This document shows positions 52,398 through 61,099 of a stretch of 64,000 bases of DNA, in pieces (position 1 is the stretch's first letter; each line of letters starts with the position of its first letter). A model generated the notes under the pieces. It ran no database searches. It saw only the letters and a program-made list of their open reading frames with translations, and was not told where the DNA came from. The position numbers were made by a program, and so were the translations under genes. Source of the stretch: a filamentous cyanobacterium ESFC-1 (GTDB lineage: Bacteria > Cyanobacteriota > Cyanobacteriia > Cyanobacteriales > Spirulinaceae); assembly GCA_000380225.1 (NCBI GenBank), contig KB904821.1, forward strand, positions 237,787 through 301,786, written 5' to 3'.

Positions 52398-53474
52398 TTA
52401 GCGGAACGGCGGTGAGTAGAGTAAGCCTCCTCGCGTCCACAGATCGTTTTGACCGCGATCGAGATTAAACTCTGAATCTGCACCCAAGTTGCGATCGTAG
52501 ATTTCGCCGTAGTTCCCGACGTTTTCGACCACAATGGCCATAAAGTTATTGTCTAAACCCAGACCTTCACCCAGGTTGCCTTCTTCACCTAAAAAGCGGC
52601 GAATCGTCGGGTCTTCACTGGCTTGTTGTTCGGCAATATTACCTTGCTCGATGCCAAGTTCTTCGGCTTCAATCAGGCCATAAGTCACCCATTTGACCAC
52701 ATCAAACCATTCGGAATCATTGTTAATGGTCACGGGGCCAAGCGGTTCTTTGGACATGGTGACATCCATCAAAACGTGATCGTCTGGGTTGGGTAGAGTA
52801 CTACGACGACCGATCAATTGAGATTTATCCGAAGTCATCCCTTCACAACGGCCTTCTGCATAAGCCGCATAAGCCGGGTCAGCTTGTTGGAAGGTAACAA
52901 CCTCAACTTGATCTTCTACGCCTGCTTCTCGCAGATTATCGGTTAGGTTAAGTTCGGTGGTGGTTCCGGCTTCAACACAAACCGCTTTTCCGGCGAAATC
53001 TTCTAGAGTTTCAAGTTCGCCGTCGGCACGAACCAGCATCCCTTGACCATCATAAAAGGTGGTCGGTGCGAACTCTAAACCCACTTCGGTATCACGGTTG
53101 ATTGTCCAAGTGGTGTTTCGCGATAGCATATCCACTTCACCCCCCGATAAGGCGGTAAAGCGCTCGGTCGAGTCAAGGTTGCGATATTCAACGGCTTCAG
53201 GATCGCCGAGAACTGCTGCTGCAACAGCCCGACAGACATCTACATCAATGCCGGAATATTCGCCGCTTTCATTGACAAAGCTAAAGCCGGGAATCCCACC
53301 GTCTACACCGCAAATCAAGGTACCGCGCTCTTTCACTTGGTCGAGGCGGCTATTCGTGGCGACTGTTCCGGCTTCACCATCGGTCGAACCGGAGGGCGAA
53401 TCAGCACTGGCGCAAGATGTGATGGGCGCTACTAATAGTGCAGTAGCTGTCAAAAGAGAACCCCATTTAAGCAT
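52398..53474 (-). CDS. Amino-acid ABC transporter substrate-binding lipoprotein (AapJ/NatF-like)
   Basis: 358 residues from the ATG at 53474. Signal peptide with lipobox ITSC puts the acylated cysteine at about residue 21; SPSGSTDGEAG spacer. The SBP_bac_3 fold starts RLDQVKERGTLICGVDGGIPGFSFVN, then YSGIDVDVCRAVAAAVLG and SRNTTWTINRD. It belongs to the general amino-acid (AapJ/BztA) group with a broad range including acidic and neutral amino acids; exact ligands are unknown. First gene of the four-gene operon; possible NtcA site upstream. Confidence 0.9.
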   Translation of the reverse strand: MLKWGSLLTATALLVAPITSCASADSPSGSTDGEAGTVATNSRLDQVKERGTLICGVDGGIPGFSFVNESGEYSGIDVDVCRAVAAAVLGDPEAVEYRNLDSTERFTALSGGEVDMLSRNTTWTINRDTEVGLEFAPTTFYDGQGMLVRADGELETLEDFAGKAVCVEAGTTTELNLTDNLREAGVEDQVEVVTFQQADPAYAAYAEGRCEGMTSDKSQLIGRRSTLPNPDDHVLMDVTMSKEPLGPVTINNDSEWFDVVKWVTYGLIEAEELGIEQGNIAEQQASEDPTIRRFLGEEGNLGEGLGLDNNFMAIVVENVGNYGEIYDRNLGADSEFNLDRGQNDLWTRGGLLYSPPFR

Positions 53475-53544
53475 AAATTTCAACACCGCAATCTGTCTTG
53501 TTGTAATTGTTTATTAATATTTAGGCACGATTGAGGTAATTTTG

Positions 53545-53558
53545 GTGCGAATTGATAC
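53545..53558 (-). promoter_or_regulatory. Possible NtcA-binding site upstream of the amino-acid transporter operon
   Basis: Read on the minus strand it is GTA-N8-CAC, a one-base variant of the NtcA consensus GTA-N8-TAC, about 70 bases before the ATG of the binding-protein gene. An AT-rich TAAATATTAAT lies about 22 bases downstream, where the -10 element of NtcA-activated promoters is expected. Nitrogen control of an amino-acid transporter is plausible; a 14-base degenerate match alone is weak. Confidence 0.35.
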
Positions 53559-53757
53559 AATTTTTTGGATAAAATTTTTTTCAATCCCAGAAAGAGCAAA
53601 AAGTTGACAAATCCCGGCAAAGCACCTCAAAAACCAAAGGGAATCTAGGAGTGGAGCTAAATAGTTCGTTTGAACTATAAATTTGTGCCTTTTCCTACTG
53701 TACTGCTAATTTGAGTTTTTAACTGTTCTTCATAAACTCAAGGAGTTAATGGGGATA

Positions 53758-54876
53758 TCATCTTGAGGCTAAATATTGGGTTACTGCCTCAACAATGCGC
53801 TCAGAGGCTTTGCCATCGCCAAACGGGTTAATGGCTGTGGCCATCTGTTCATAAGCCTTGCTGTCCTTCAGGAGTGTGCTGGCGGCGTTGAAGATAGATG
53901 CTGAGGATGTGCCAATGAGTTGAGCCGTACCGGACGCGATCGCTTCGGGACGTTCGGTGGTTTCGCGTAATACTAAAACAGGTTTGCCTAAACTGGGGGC
54001 TTCTTCTTGCAAGCCGCCGGAATCGGTTAATAACAAATAACAGCGTTGAACTGCGCCCACTAGCTCGCGGTAGTCCAAAGGTTCGCACAAAAACGCCCGT
54101 GGATGATCGGCGAGGGCGGCTTGGATTGGTTCTCTGACCACGGGGTTGCGGTGCATGGGAAGCAGTAAGGCGGTATCGGGAAAAGCGTCTAAAACCTGTT
54201 GAAAGCCTGCCAGAATATCTTTGAGGGGTTGTCCCCAGTTTTCGCGACGATGGACGGTGGCGAGTAAAACGCGGTACTGCTGCCAATTTAAACCGGGAAT
54301 CTCGCAAGGGGGTTGACGGTTAGCAACGTGCAGCAAGGCATCGATGACGGTGTTTCCGGTGGGGTGAATCTGCCCGGTGACGTTGGATTTTTTCAGGTTT
54401 TCGACGGCTAAGGGGGTGGGGGCGAAATGTAGTTGCGCGAGTTGGGAAATAAGGCGGCGATTGGCTTCTTCGGGATAAGGGTTGAATAAATTATCGGTAC
54501 GCAGTCCAGCTTCGACATGACCGACGGGAATTTGATGGTAAAAGGCGGCGAGGGCGGCGGCAAAGGCGGTGGTGGTGTCGCCTTGGACGATCGCGAAATC
54601 GAGCTTTGAGCTTTGCAGCAGGGTTTCGAGTCCTTGCAAACTGCGACAGGTAATGTCACTGAGGGTTTGTTGGGGCTGCATGATCTCTAAGTCTTGGTCG
54701 GCTTGGAGGTCAAACAGTTGCATGACTTGATCGACCATTTCTCGATGCTGTCCGGTGAGCAAGACTTGGGTTTGAAAGTGGGGACTGGCTCGGAATTTCT
54801 GGATAACGGGGGCGAGTTTGATGGCTTCGGGACGAGTTCCTAGGGTAATGCAAATGGAAAAGGGTGAAGATGTCAT
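53758..54876 (-). CDS. wecB: UDP-N-acetylglucosamine 2-epimerase (non-hydrolysing)
   Basis: 372 residues. Fold start ICITLGTRPEAIKLAPVI; conserved VQGDTTTAFAAALAAFYHQI, HVEAGLRTDNLFNPYPEE (UDP-GlcNAc site) and LLTDSGGLQEEAPSLGKPVL near the end. Converts UDP-GlcNAc to UDP-ManNAc for capsule, exopolysaccharide or cell-wall glycans. It stands alone, with no dehydrogenase (wecC) beside it. Length is standard. Confidence 0.94.
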   Translation of the reverse strand: MTSSPFSICITLGTRPEAIKLAPVIQKFRASPHFQTQVLLTGQHREMVDQVMQLFDLQADQDLEIMQPQQTLSDITCRSLQGLETLLQSSKLDFAIVQGDTTTAFAAALAAFYHQIPVGHVEAGLRTDNLFNPYPEEANRRLISQLAQLHFAPTPLAVENLKKSNVTGQIHPTGNTVIDALLHVANRQPPCEIPGLNWQQYRVLLATVHRRENWGQPLKDILAGFQQVLDAFPDTALLLPMHRNPVVREPIQAALADHPRAFLCEPLDYRELVGAVQRCYLLLTDSGGLQEEAPSLGKPVLVLRETTERPEAIASGTAQLIGTSSASIFNAASTLLKDSKAYEQMATAINPFGDGKASERIVEAVTQYLASR

Positions 54877-55149
54877 GCCAGAGAGCGATCGCGATTAACA
54901 TTCTCGATTTTAAGCAATAATCGCCATGTTTCTAAAATTGCGTTCTCTACGGGGTTTTGAGAGGGCGCTGTTACGATCTTGGCTGTGGAGTCTGCATCTC
55001 TGGGGAGGTAAATTGATTTGGAGAAGTCTTGAAAATGCGAAAAAATGAGTTTAAATTGTTTTTAAAAATGCGGGGATCGCCAGAAAATAACAATATGTAT
55101 TAAGATAAACTTATTCCTCATTGGATAAGGGAAAACTATATCTCAGATT

Positions 55150-56133
55150 ATGCTCGATTTATTAATTAATTTACATCAACAACTTGGTAATATCTTCTTT
55201 TTGAGTATTTCGGCTGTGGTGGCCATTGTGATCTGTTTTTGGTTTATTCCGGCGACGACGGATTTAATGATTAATAGTGCGGCGGGTTTGGCAGGGAAGT
55301 ATTGGGGACGCGATCGCCGCACTTTGGTGATCAATTCTAGTACCAATAACCCGGAGTTACTTTCGATGCTGGTCGCCTTTTCCCTGGGGCGCGTCGGAGG
55401 GTTGGCGAATCCCCTTGGCTCGAATTTCGCTAATATTTATCTCATGTTTATTTTTGCACCACTTGTTGTTTTGGTAAAGTGGTTTTTTGTGGGAAAAAAG
55501 CGACGAATTAAACAGTTTTTTAATTTAGTTTCCCGCGAAAAAGGGCTTTGCTTTTGGCATTTGGTGATGTCGTTTTTGATGTTTAGTTTTTCTTCTTTTG
55601 CTTATTGGTGCATGACGGGGGTTAATCCTTTTAGATCGACGAACGATCCGACACCATTACAACCCAAGTTATATTTATTAATGGGTGGGATTAGTTGTTT
55701 GGTGGCCATTTTTATTTTCTTCTTTTTTGAAAATCGTTTGAAATCTAAACGTTTAGAATTGTTTGAAGATATTAATGAAGATAATCATTCACCGAGTTGG
55801 TCGGGTTTTGCGTTGGGAACCGTGGGTTTGATTACTTGCTGTTATATTCTCAATACTTTTTTTCTGGCTTGGTCAACCCTTTATAGCAATCTCTTAGAGG
55901 AGTTTTTTGGGGCGGCGATTTTTGCTGGGTTACACTATTTTGTCGGTTCGCTAATTACGTCTTTACCGGAAATGACGGTGGCGATTGAAAATTACGAACG
56001 GTTGGATTCGGCAGACCTCAATACAGCGATGGCTTCTGCGAGTCAGTCGAATATGACGAATTTGGCGATCGCGGCTTTGGGTTGTATTTTGGTATTTCTT
56101 TTACTTTTATTTGGGTTCGATTACGAACTATAG
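55150..56133 (+). CDS. Sodium/calcium exchanger-like (CaCA superfamily) membrane protein
   Basis: 327 residues with about ten hydrophobic segments. Both alpha repeats are visible: STNNPELLSMLVAFSLG followed by ANPLGSNFANI (about 55-98), and GSLITSLPEMTVAIENYERL followed by MASASQSNMTNLAIAA (about 271-310). The second repeat has SLPE instead of the usual TSxPE, and the glutamates at both positions are kept. Likely exchanges Ca2+ or another cation for Na+/H+. The half-domains are joined by a long loop with a basic/acidic stretch (KSKRLELFEDINEDN). AT-richer than its neighbours. Confidence 0.72.
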   Translation: MLDLLINLHQQLGNIFFLSISAVVAIVICFWFIPATTDLMINSAAGLAGKYWGRDRRTLVINSSTNNPELLSMLVAFSLGRVGGLANPLGSNFANIYLMFIFAPLVVLVKWFFVGKKRRIKQFFNLVSREKGLCFWHLVMSFLMFSFSSFAYWCMTGVNPFRSTNDPTPLQPKLYLLMGGISCLVAIFIFFFFENRLKSKRLELFEDINEDNHSPSWSGFALGTVGLITCCYILNTFFLAWSTLYSNLLEEFFGAAIFAGLHYFVGSLITSLPEMTVAIENYERLDSADLNTAMASASQSNMTNLAIAALGCILVFLLLLFGFDYEL

Positions 56134-56260
56134 GGGTGTGAACAGTTACAATAGATACAAGAAAAGGCATCGTACTGAGACGATGCCCGATGTGTTAACT
56201 CACTCTGTGAAGTACCCAACGCCAACGCTTTACTTTTGGCGTGGGCTTCCTGTTTCAATG
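56134..56260 (-). ncRNA. Predicted omega-RNA / right-end region of the tnpB element
   Basis: Directly downstream of tnpB. An 8-bp stem GGCATCGT (56166-56173) with ACGATGCC (56180-56187) and loop ACTGAG is the usual subterminal hairpin of an IS605-type right end. In characterised TnpB systems the guide RNA spans the tnpB 3' end and right end, with the guide taken from flanking DNA; here that would be at about 56130-56150 beside the exchanger gene. Exact boundary not visible. Confidence 0.45.
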
Positions 56261-57409
56261 ACAACTGCCTCTACCAGAAATGGACTCCAGCTTTGGACTT
56301 ACATCGTCTCCACAGGCTAAAACGCCACTTCCTGACGCTAAGAAATAGTCACGCAAATTCAGAGCCGCATTGATATCTCTATCATGCAACTTTTTACAGT
56401 TGGGACATTCCCAAATTCTAATTTGTAGAGGCATTGATTTCATTCGATGCCCACAACAATTACAAGTTTTGGAACTGGGGAAAAATCGGTCTACAAACTT
56501 AACCACTTTCCCAAGTTCCAAGGCTTTGTACTCAGTTAGAGTTTGCAACATCCCCCAAGCCGCATCGTTAATCGATTTTGCCAAACAATGATTGCGAGTC
56601 ATGCCTTTGATATTTAGGTTCTCAAACACTATGACTTGGTTTTCGTCTACTAGCTGGCGTGAAAGCTTGTGATGAGAATCTAAGCGGCAATTGGCAATTT
56701 TGTTGTGAACTTTAGCTACTTTTAATCTGGCTTTGTTTCGGTTGGCAGAACCTTTAGTTTTACGAGATAATCGCTTCTGGTGTTTTGCTAACTTTTTTTC
56801 ATACTTTCGATAGAACTTAGGAGGTTTAATCTTTTCGCCATCGCTGGTAACGATTAAGGCATCCAAGCCCAAATCAATGCCAATAACTTTTCCTTGTATT
56901 GATTGTTCGGGAAATTCTCCGGGTAACTCAATTCTGAGGGAGGCAAAGTATTTGCCCGATGGGGTCATCGAAACTGTGACGGATTTAACTTTACCCTTGA
57001 TTTTTCGATGAACTTTAGCTCGAACTTCAGCAAGTTTAGGAAGTTTAATAGAGCGTTCATTTATTTTGAACCCTTGAGGATAAGTTGTAGATTGCTTTCG
57101 ATGCTTTGACTTAAATCTTGGGTGTCTACCCGTTCCTCTAAAAAAGTTTTTGAAAGCTGTGTCTAAGTTTTTGAGCGATTGCTGTAATACTTGACTGGCA
57201 ACTTCAGTCAACCAAGGTAATTCTTGCTTGAGCGCGGGTAATTGATTGGCGCATTTTGTGTAACTCAATCCTTTACCTGTCGTCTCATAAGCCTTATTCC
57301 ACTCATCAAGAAACCGATTAAACACAAACCGAGCGCACCCAAACTCTTTTGATAGTTGAATACGCTGTTCTGGGTTTGGATATAACCTAATTTTTAGAGA
57401 GGTAAACAT
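56255..57409 (-). mobile_element. tnpB: TnpB, IS605-family RNA-guided endonuclease (solitary, no tnpA)
   Basis: 384 residues. An N-terminal helix-turn-helix region (FTSLKIRLYPNPEQRIQL, CARFVFNRFLDEWNKAY) is followed by the wedge region and a split RuvC nuclease: D179 in VIGIDLGLDAL, E263 in VIVFENLNIKG and D345 in HDRDINAALNL. A zinc ribbon uses C316/C319 and C335/C338. All catalytic residues are present and the frame is intact, so it may be an active nuclease. No Y1 transposase gene is next to it, so transposition would need tnpA in trans. Flanked by a right-end hairpin and, on the other side, about 170 bases with no conserved gene. Confidence 0.92.
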
Positions 57410-57520
57410 TAGCCTTGAGTGCTAAACTGTTAATCAGTGTACCGCAAATAGAGGGACAACTATTGACAAGTTGAAAGAGTACATTGAGGAGCAAGATAGA
57501 CCTGAAAAGGTTTGTTTTTG

Positions 57521-57576
57521 GGTCGCGATTCCCGAACGTCGCCAACGTTCCTTAGGTTGCGGGTCTTCTCGCGACC
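57521..57576. terminator. 56-base stem-loop between tnpB and the small membrane gene
   Basis: GGTCGCGA at 57521-57528 pairs with TCGCGACC at 57569-57576; inside, CCCG pairs with CGGG and ACGT with ACGT. It lies 11 bases beyond the stop of the gene at 57587, so it could terminate that gene, or it could be the left end of the tnpB element. No U tract follows. Confidence 0.45.
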
Positions 57577-57586
57577 TTGAGATAAT

Positions 57587-57961
57587 CTAGCTAATAACGC
57601 CGCAGGTCAAAGGGCAAGCTGCATAAATTGTGGCCTTGGGCTTGCGGTTTTCTCCGTGTAACCAATTCAACCAACTGACTTCTTGGGGATGAATACCCTT
57701 AGCCGTTAACATTGCCGCACTGAGTAAGATTCCTAAGAAGTTAGCGATAAAAATAGAACCCGCGACTAACAGCACTGCACTCATCGGTAAAACTGGCTGT
57801 AAGACGATCGCCGTCAATGATCCTATGGTCGCTGTCAAAACCACTATGGGGAAACCCACCACCAGCATACAAACCGCTAAGGTAAAACTCCAAATTAAAA
57901 AGCTTTTGAGTAAAGCGAAGGCATAAGTTTGTGTGAAACTTTGTTTTTGGCTAATCATCAT
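57587..57961 (-). CDS. Small membrane protein, unknown function
   Basis: 124 residues starting at the ATG at 57961, with GGAG about 10 bases upstream (inside a longer TTG frame that is rejected). Two or three hydrophobic segments (about 17-45, 48-64, 66-88), then a hydrophilic end with ENRKPKATIYAACPLTCGVI. No family recognised. Followed by the stem-loop at 57521. Confidence 0.5.
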   Translation of the reverse strand: MMISQKQSFTQTYAFALLKSFLIWSFTLAVCMLVVGFPIVVLTATIGSLTAIVLQPVLPMSAVLLVAGSIFIANFLGILLSAAMLTAKGIHPQEVSWLNWLHGENRKPKATIYAACPLTCGVIS

Positions 57962-58561
57962 AATTTTTGTCTCCAATATTCAACTAAACAAAACTTTAAA
58001 AAAATCCCTTATTAATCGCAGATTTTGCGATCGCGTTGTGATTAGTCAGTATAGGTAAACTCAACTATAAGATGAGCATTTTTTAATTAAAGTTTACAAT
58101 CAATTTGTTGATCTTCTGTTTTTTTAGGGAACTTTAGGGGGATTCTCTGGGCGATCGCCAAGCTGTGAAGCTCACGCAGCAAGGCTTTCTCCCCAGGATT
58201 CACTCCGTCTTTGAGCCAAATTTAGCGGGCGATCGCCTCATCAGCCAGAATGAGATTATTTACATTTCTTAATGAAAGAATAAACCGTTCTCATAATCTG
58301 CCCGGCTATACCGAAGACAGAAAACTTCCCCTACAATGGACGGTACAGATAGCTAAAAAACTGCTTGTTTTGATCGCAAGATTGAAAAGTAGTGGTAGAT
58401 CATTTCATCCGGGAAGCGAGTGGAGCGGTCTTCTGGCTGCCCCAGTTAATGGGGAGTCATGGCAGTAGCCCAATGCCGCCGAACTTGCCAAAAAGGTTAA
58501 CCCTCATCCCCCGGATCGCAAATTTTCCCTCGCATCTAGTCAAGCTTGGTAATTATTAAAG
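57962..58561. other. 600-base intergenic region upstream of pilT
   Basis: Contains three HIP1-related GCGATCGC sites and no convincing ORF (a 72-residue frame at 58250-58468 has no ribosome-binding site and no protein-like pattern). The last 130 bases are GC-rich and can fold (see the leader entry). It probably holds the promoter of pilT. Confidence 0.55.
58435..58470 (+). promoter_or_regulatory. Candidate structured leader of pilT
   Basis: CCCC (58440-58443) pairs with GGGG (58451-58454) around AGTTAAT, and outer GGCT (58435-58438) pairs with AGCC (58467-58470), with GCC/GGC helping. The hairpin lies about 90 bases before the pilT ATG. No known riboswitch consensus is recognised. Confidence 0.3.
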
Positions 58562-59854
58562 ATGACAGAACAGCAACGTCAGCGCCCAGTTGCCCCTCCT
58601 CCTCCCGGTCGTCGTCCGCCTGCGCCCCCTCCTCCTGGTCGAGTGCGTGCTGCTGCGACTGATGCCACGCAACAAATGCCCGTCAGTGCTAAGACTCGCC
58701 CCACCATGCCCCCCCGGCCCGGTGCAACGGTGATGAAGGCGGCTCCGGCCATGCCCAAAGCCCCGACGAGCAACAAGCCACAGCGATCGCCCGGACAACC
58801 CAGCTTAGACGAAATCATCCGCCAAGCCAACGAAGACGGCTTCTCGGATATTCACTTAGGGGTTGGGGAAGTGCCGCGAATGCGCGATCGCGGTGAAATT
58901 GCACCGACTGAATATCCCCTCACCGACGAAGCTACCTTCTGGAGTTGGCTACACGAAGTCCTAACCGACCAAGAAATCCAGAAATTCAAAGACACCAAAG
59001 AATTTGACGGCGCGACTCAGTACGACTTTGCGCGGGTGCGGATTAACGTCTTTGATACGCTCAATGGCCCGGCCATTGTCATGCGTTTGATTCCTCTCAA
59101 AATCTTGACTATGGAGCAGTTGCGACTGCCTCCTGTGTTCAAAGATATTAGCGACGCGCACAAGGGTTTGATTTTGGTCACCGGGCCTACGGGGTCGGGT
59201 AAATCAACCACCATGGCGGCGATGATCGACTACATCAACAAAGAACACGCCAAACACATTATTACCATTGAAGACCCGATTGAATTTGTCCACAAAAGCC
59301 GTAAATCTTTGATCAAGCAACGGGAAGTGGGTCAGCATACTTTGTTGTTTGACAATGCCCTCAAAGCTGCCCTACGGGAAGACCCGGATTTGATTCTGGT
59401 CGGGGAAATGCGCGATCGCGGTACAGTCAACACCGCCCTGAAAGCCGCCCAAACCGGTCACTTGGTCATGGGAACCCTGCACACCAACAGCGCCATCAAA
59501 ACCATTGAACGGATTTTGAACTTGTACAACGCCGACGAACAACATTCGATGCGGGTGGCTTTAGCTGAATCGGTGGTGTCTATTATTGCTCAAGGCTTGT
59601 GTCGTACCACTGACGGCAAACGAGCGGCTTATCATGACATCCTCATTAATACTGAAACGATGAAAGAATACATCGCCAAAGGTCAATATGAGGAAATGAA
59701 TGAATTAATGATGACCAGTGAATTTGACGGTATGCTCACGATGAATATGGCCTTGTTTAACTTGTATCAAGAAGGCCGGATCACCGAAGAAACCGCCTTA
59801 GAAAAATCCCCCACCCCCAACGAAATGGCGCAAATGTTGCGTGGTCGTATTTAG
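58562..59854 (+). CDS. pilT: Type IV pilus retraction ATPase PilT
   Basis: 430 residues. An unusual Pro/Arg-rich N-terminus (1-75, several PPPPGR repeats) precedes the PAS-like domain (IHLGVGEVPRMRDRGEI) and RecA-like ATPase: Walker A GPTGSGKST 208-216, Asp box IITIEDPIEF, Walker B LILVGEMRD 277-285, His box TGHLVMGTLHT 298-308. The KaiB-domain gene follows 106 bases downstream. In cyanobacteria PilT drives phototactic motility and DNA uptake. Proline-rich extensions occur in some cyanobacterial PilT proteins and may bind partners. Confidence 0.95.
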   Translation: MTEQQRQRPVAPPPPGRRPPAPPPPGRVRAAATDATQQMPVSAKTRPTMPPRPGATVMKAAPAMPKAPTSNKPQRSPGQPSLDEIIRQANEDGFSDIHLGVGEVPRMRDRGEIAPTEYPLTDEATFWSWLHEVLTDQEIQKFKDTKEFDGATQYDFARVRINVFDTLNGPAIVMRLIPLKILTMEQLRLPPVFKDISDAHKGLILVTGPTGSGKSTTMAAMIDYINKEHAKHIITIEDPIEFVHKSRKSLIKQREVGQHTLLFDNALKAALREDPDLILVGEMRDRGTVNTALKAAQTGHLVMGTLHTNSAIKTIERILNLYNADEQHSMRVALAESVVSIIAQGLCRTTDGKRAAYHDILINTETMKEYIAKGQYEEMNELMMTSEFDGMLTMNMALFNLYQEGRITEETALEKSPTPNEMAQMLRGRI

Positions 59855-59960
59855 GCTAAACCCAACGATTCTGCGAAAACTCAATCAAAAATGCCTTGAT
59901 GGGGAGAACAGCAATTCGCTCGGACTCTCCATCTTTTGTTTTTACCCGCCATCCTCGCTT

Positions 59961-60695
59961 ATGCCAGATTCTGCTGCCGATCTTAACTTGTTTAAAGGCA
60001 TCGCCCTGTTCACCCCCGCAGGCGACCTCATTTACTGCATTGACCCCGATAAACAAAAGCGTTGGCATTTGAACTTGTGTACTGCCTTGCAAGAAGCCTT
60101 GAACTTGTCCGAACCGCCTCACTTTCTCATTCCGGGTTATACTGCAACCATCGATCGTTGGCTAGACCCAAAAACCCAAAAAGTCGAAGTGACTGCCGAA
60201 GTTTATCCCCCGGTACAGCGCTATCAGGGCTTATTAAATGCGATTTTTGGCACTGAGGATTTAATTTGGCAACTGGCCCCCTGGAACGAAGAAACCTGCA
60301 ATCCTTTACTGTTTGAAACCAATCGTTCGCGCTTTCGAGCGTTGTGGGAAGAAAACGACTTGATTTTGCGTTATACCGAAGACGAAGAAGATAATAAGCC
60401 AGAAATTTCTCTAGAGGAGCCGCTTTCGGCTAATTATGTGTTGCGCTTGTTTGTTTCTGGGGATAATGCCACGGTTGAACAGACTTTACAGCGCGTTCAT
60501 CGTATTTTAGAACAAGGGTTGCGATCGCCCTACACCCTGAAAATTATTGATATTTTTAAGCATCCCGAACAAGCCGAACTCAATCAGGTTTCGGCTACCC
60601 CAACGTTAGTGCGCGTTTTACCGAATCCTGTGCGTCGCATTGTCGGGGATTTCGACGATACCGAGCGGGTTTTACAGATTATTACGATGAGTTGA
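59961..60695 (+). CDS. KaiB-domain protein with a novel N-terminal region
   Basis: 244 residues from the ATG at 59961; a 40-residue longer frame reads from inside pilT. The N-terminal 150 residues (FKGIALFTPAGDLIYCIDP, RYQGLLNAIFGTEDLIWQL) are unknown. The C-terminal 158-243 is a KaiB/SasA-type thioredoxin-like domain: YVLRLFVSGDNATVEQTLQR, PYTLKIIDIFKHPEQAE, ATPTLVRVLPNPVRRIVGDF. It lacks the short tail of true KaiB. Same strand as pilT with no gene between, so probably co-transcribed; suggests a clock- or redox-related input to pilus function, which is inference. Confidence 0.8.
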   Translation: MPDSAADLNLFKGIALFTPAGDLIYCIDPDKQKRWHLNLCTALQEALNLSEPPHFLIPGYTATIDRWLDPKTQKVEVTAEVYPPVQRYQGLLNAIFGTEDLIWQLAPWNEETCNPLLFETNRSRFRALWEENDLILRYTEDEEDNKPEISLEEPLSANYVLRLFVSGDNATVEQTLQRVHRILEQGLRSPYTLKIIDIFKHPEQAELNQVSATPTLVRVLPNPVRRIVGDFDDTERVLQIITMS

Positions 60696-60717
60696 CTTCG
60701 CAGACAATACCGCTCTA

Positions 60718-60780
60718 GAACCCCGGTTTCTGAGGTCAAATTCTAACTCAATTGGTTAGGCAGACAAGAAACCGGGGTTC
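60718..60780. terminator. Long stem-loop after the KaiB-domain gene
   Basis: GAACCCCGGTTTCT at 60718-60731 pairs perfectly with AGAAACCGGGGTTC at 60767-60780, with a 35-base loop. It lies 23 bases after the stop. Member of the AACCCCGGTTT palindrome family, here probably a terminator. Confidence 0.65.
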
Positions 60781-60842
60781 TGGTTTCTCACGGTTTAAGC
60801 GAATTTTAACTGAGATTGACGTTGCTGAGAATAGCAGCGTCT

Positions 60843-61064
60843 TTATTTTGTTTTGGCGATAGGGATAATGTTTTCTTGGTAAGTGAGATGATGAGGCAGA
60901 GGCGCGATCGCATGGCTCGGATTAAAGTACCAAGAGAGCGCGATCGCACCCACCATTCCCAACAGCATTTTCCGGCGAGGAGTAGGGTTATTTTTCTCGG
61001 CGTACCACTGCCAAAACAACAAAGCAAAACTCAAAACCACCCCCAAGTAACCGTTGAGATACAA
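60843..61064 (-). CDS. Possible small membrane protein
   Basis: 73 residues from TTG at 61064 (LGVVLSFALLFWQWYAEKN, then KMLLGMVGAIALSWYF); two hydrophobic helices with a basic loop. The frame stays open to about 61140 without an ATG or GTG, and reads LECLIPNLIGLYLNGY, so the start is unclear or lost. It is divergent from and overlaps the control region of the gene at 61100. Composition is protein-like but no family is recognised. Confidence 0.35.
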   Translation of the reverse strand: MYLNGYLGVVLSFALLFWQWYAEKNNPTPRRKMLLGMVGAIALSWYFNPSHAIAPLPHHLTYQENIIPIAKTK

Positions 61065-61099
61065 GCCGATTAAATTAGGAATTAAACATTCTAAAAATT

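Noticed and set aside
58250..58468. 72-residue ORF upstream of pilT
   Set aside because: No ribosome-binding site, no protein-like pattern, and it ends within the foldable leader.
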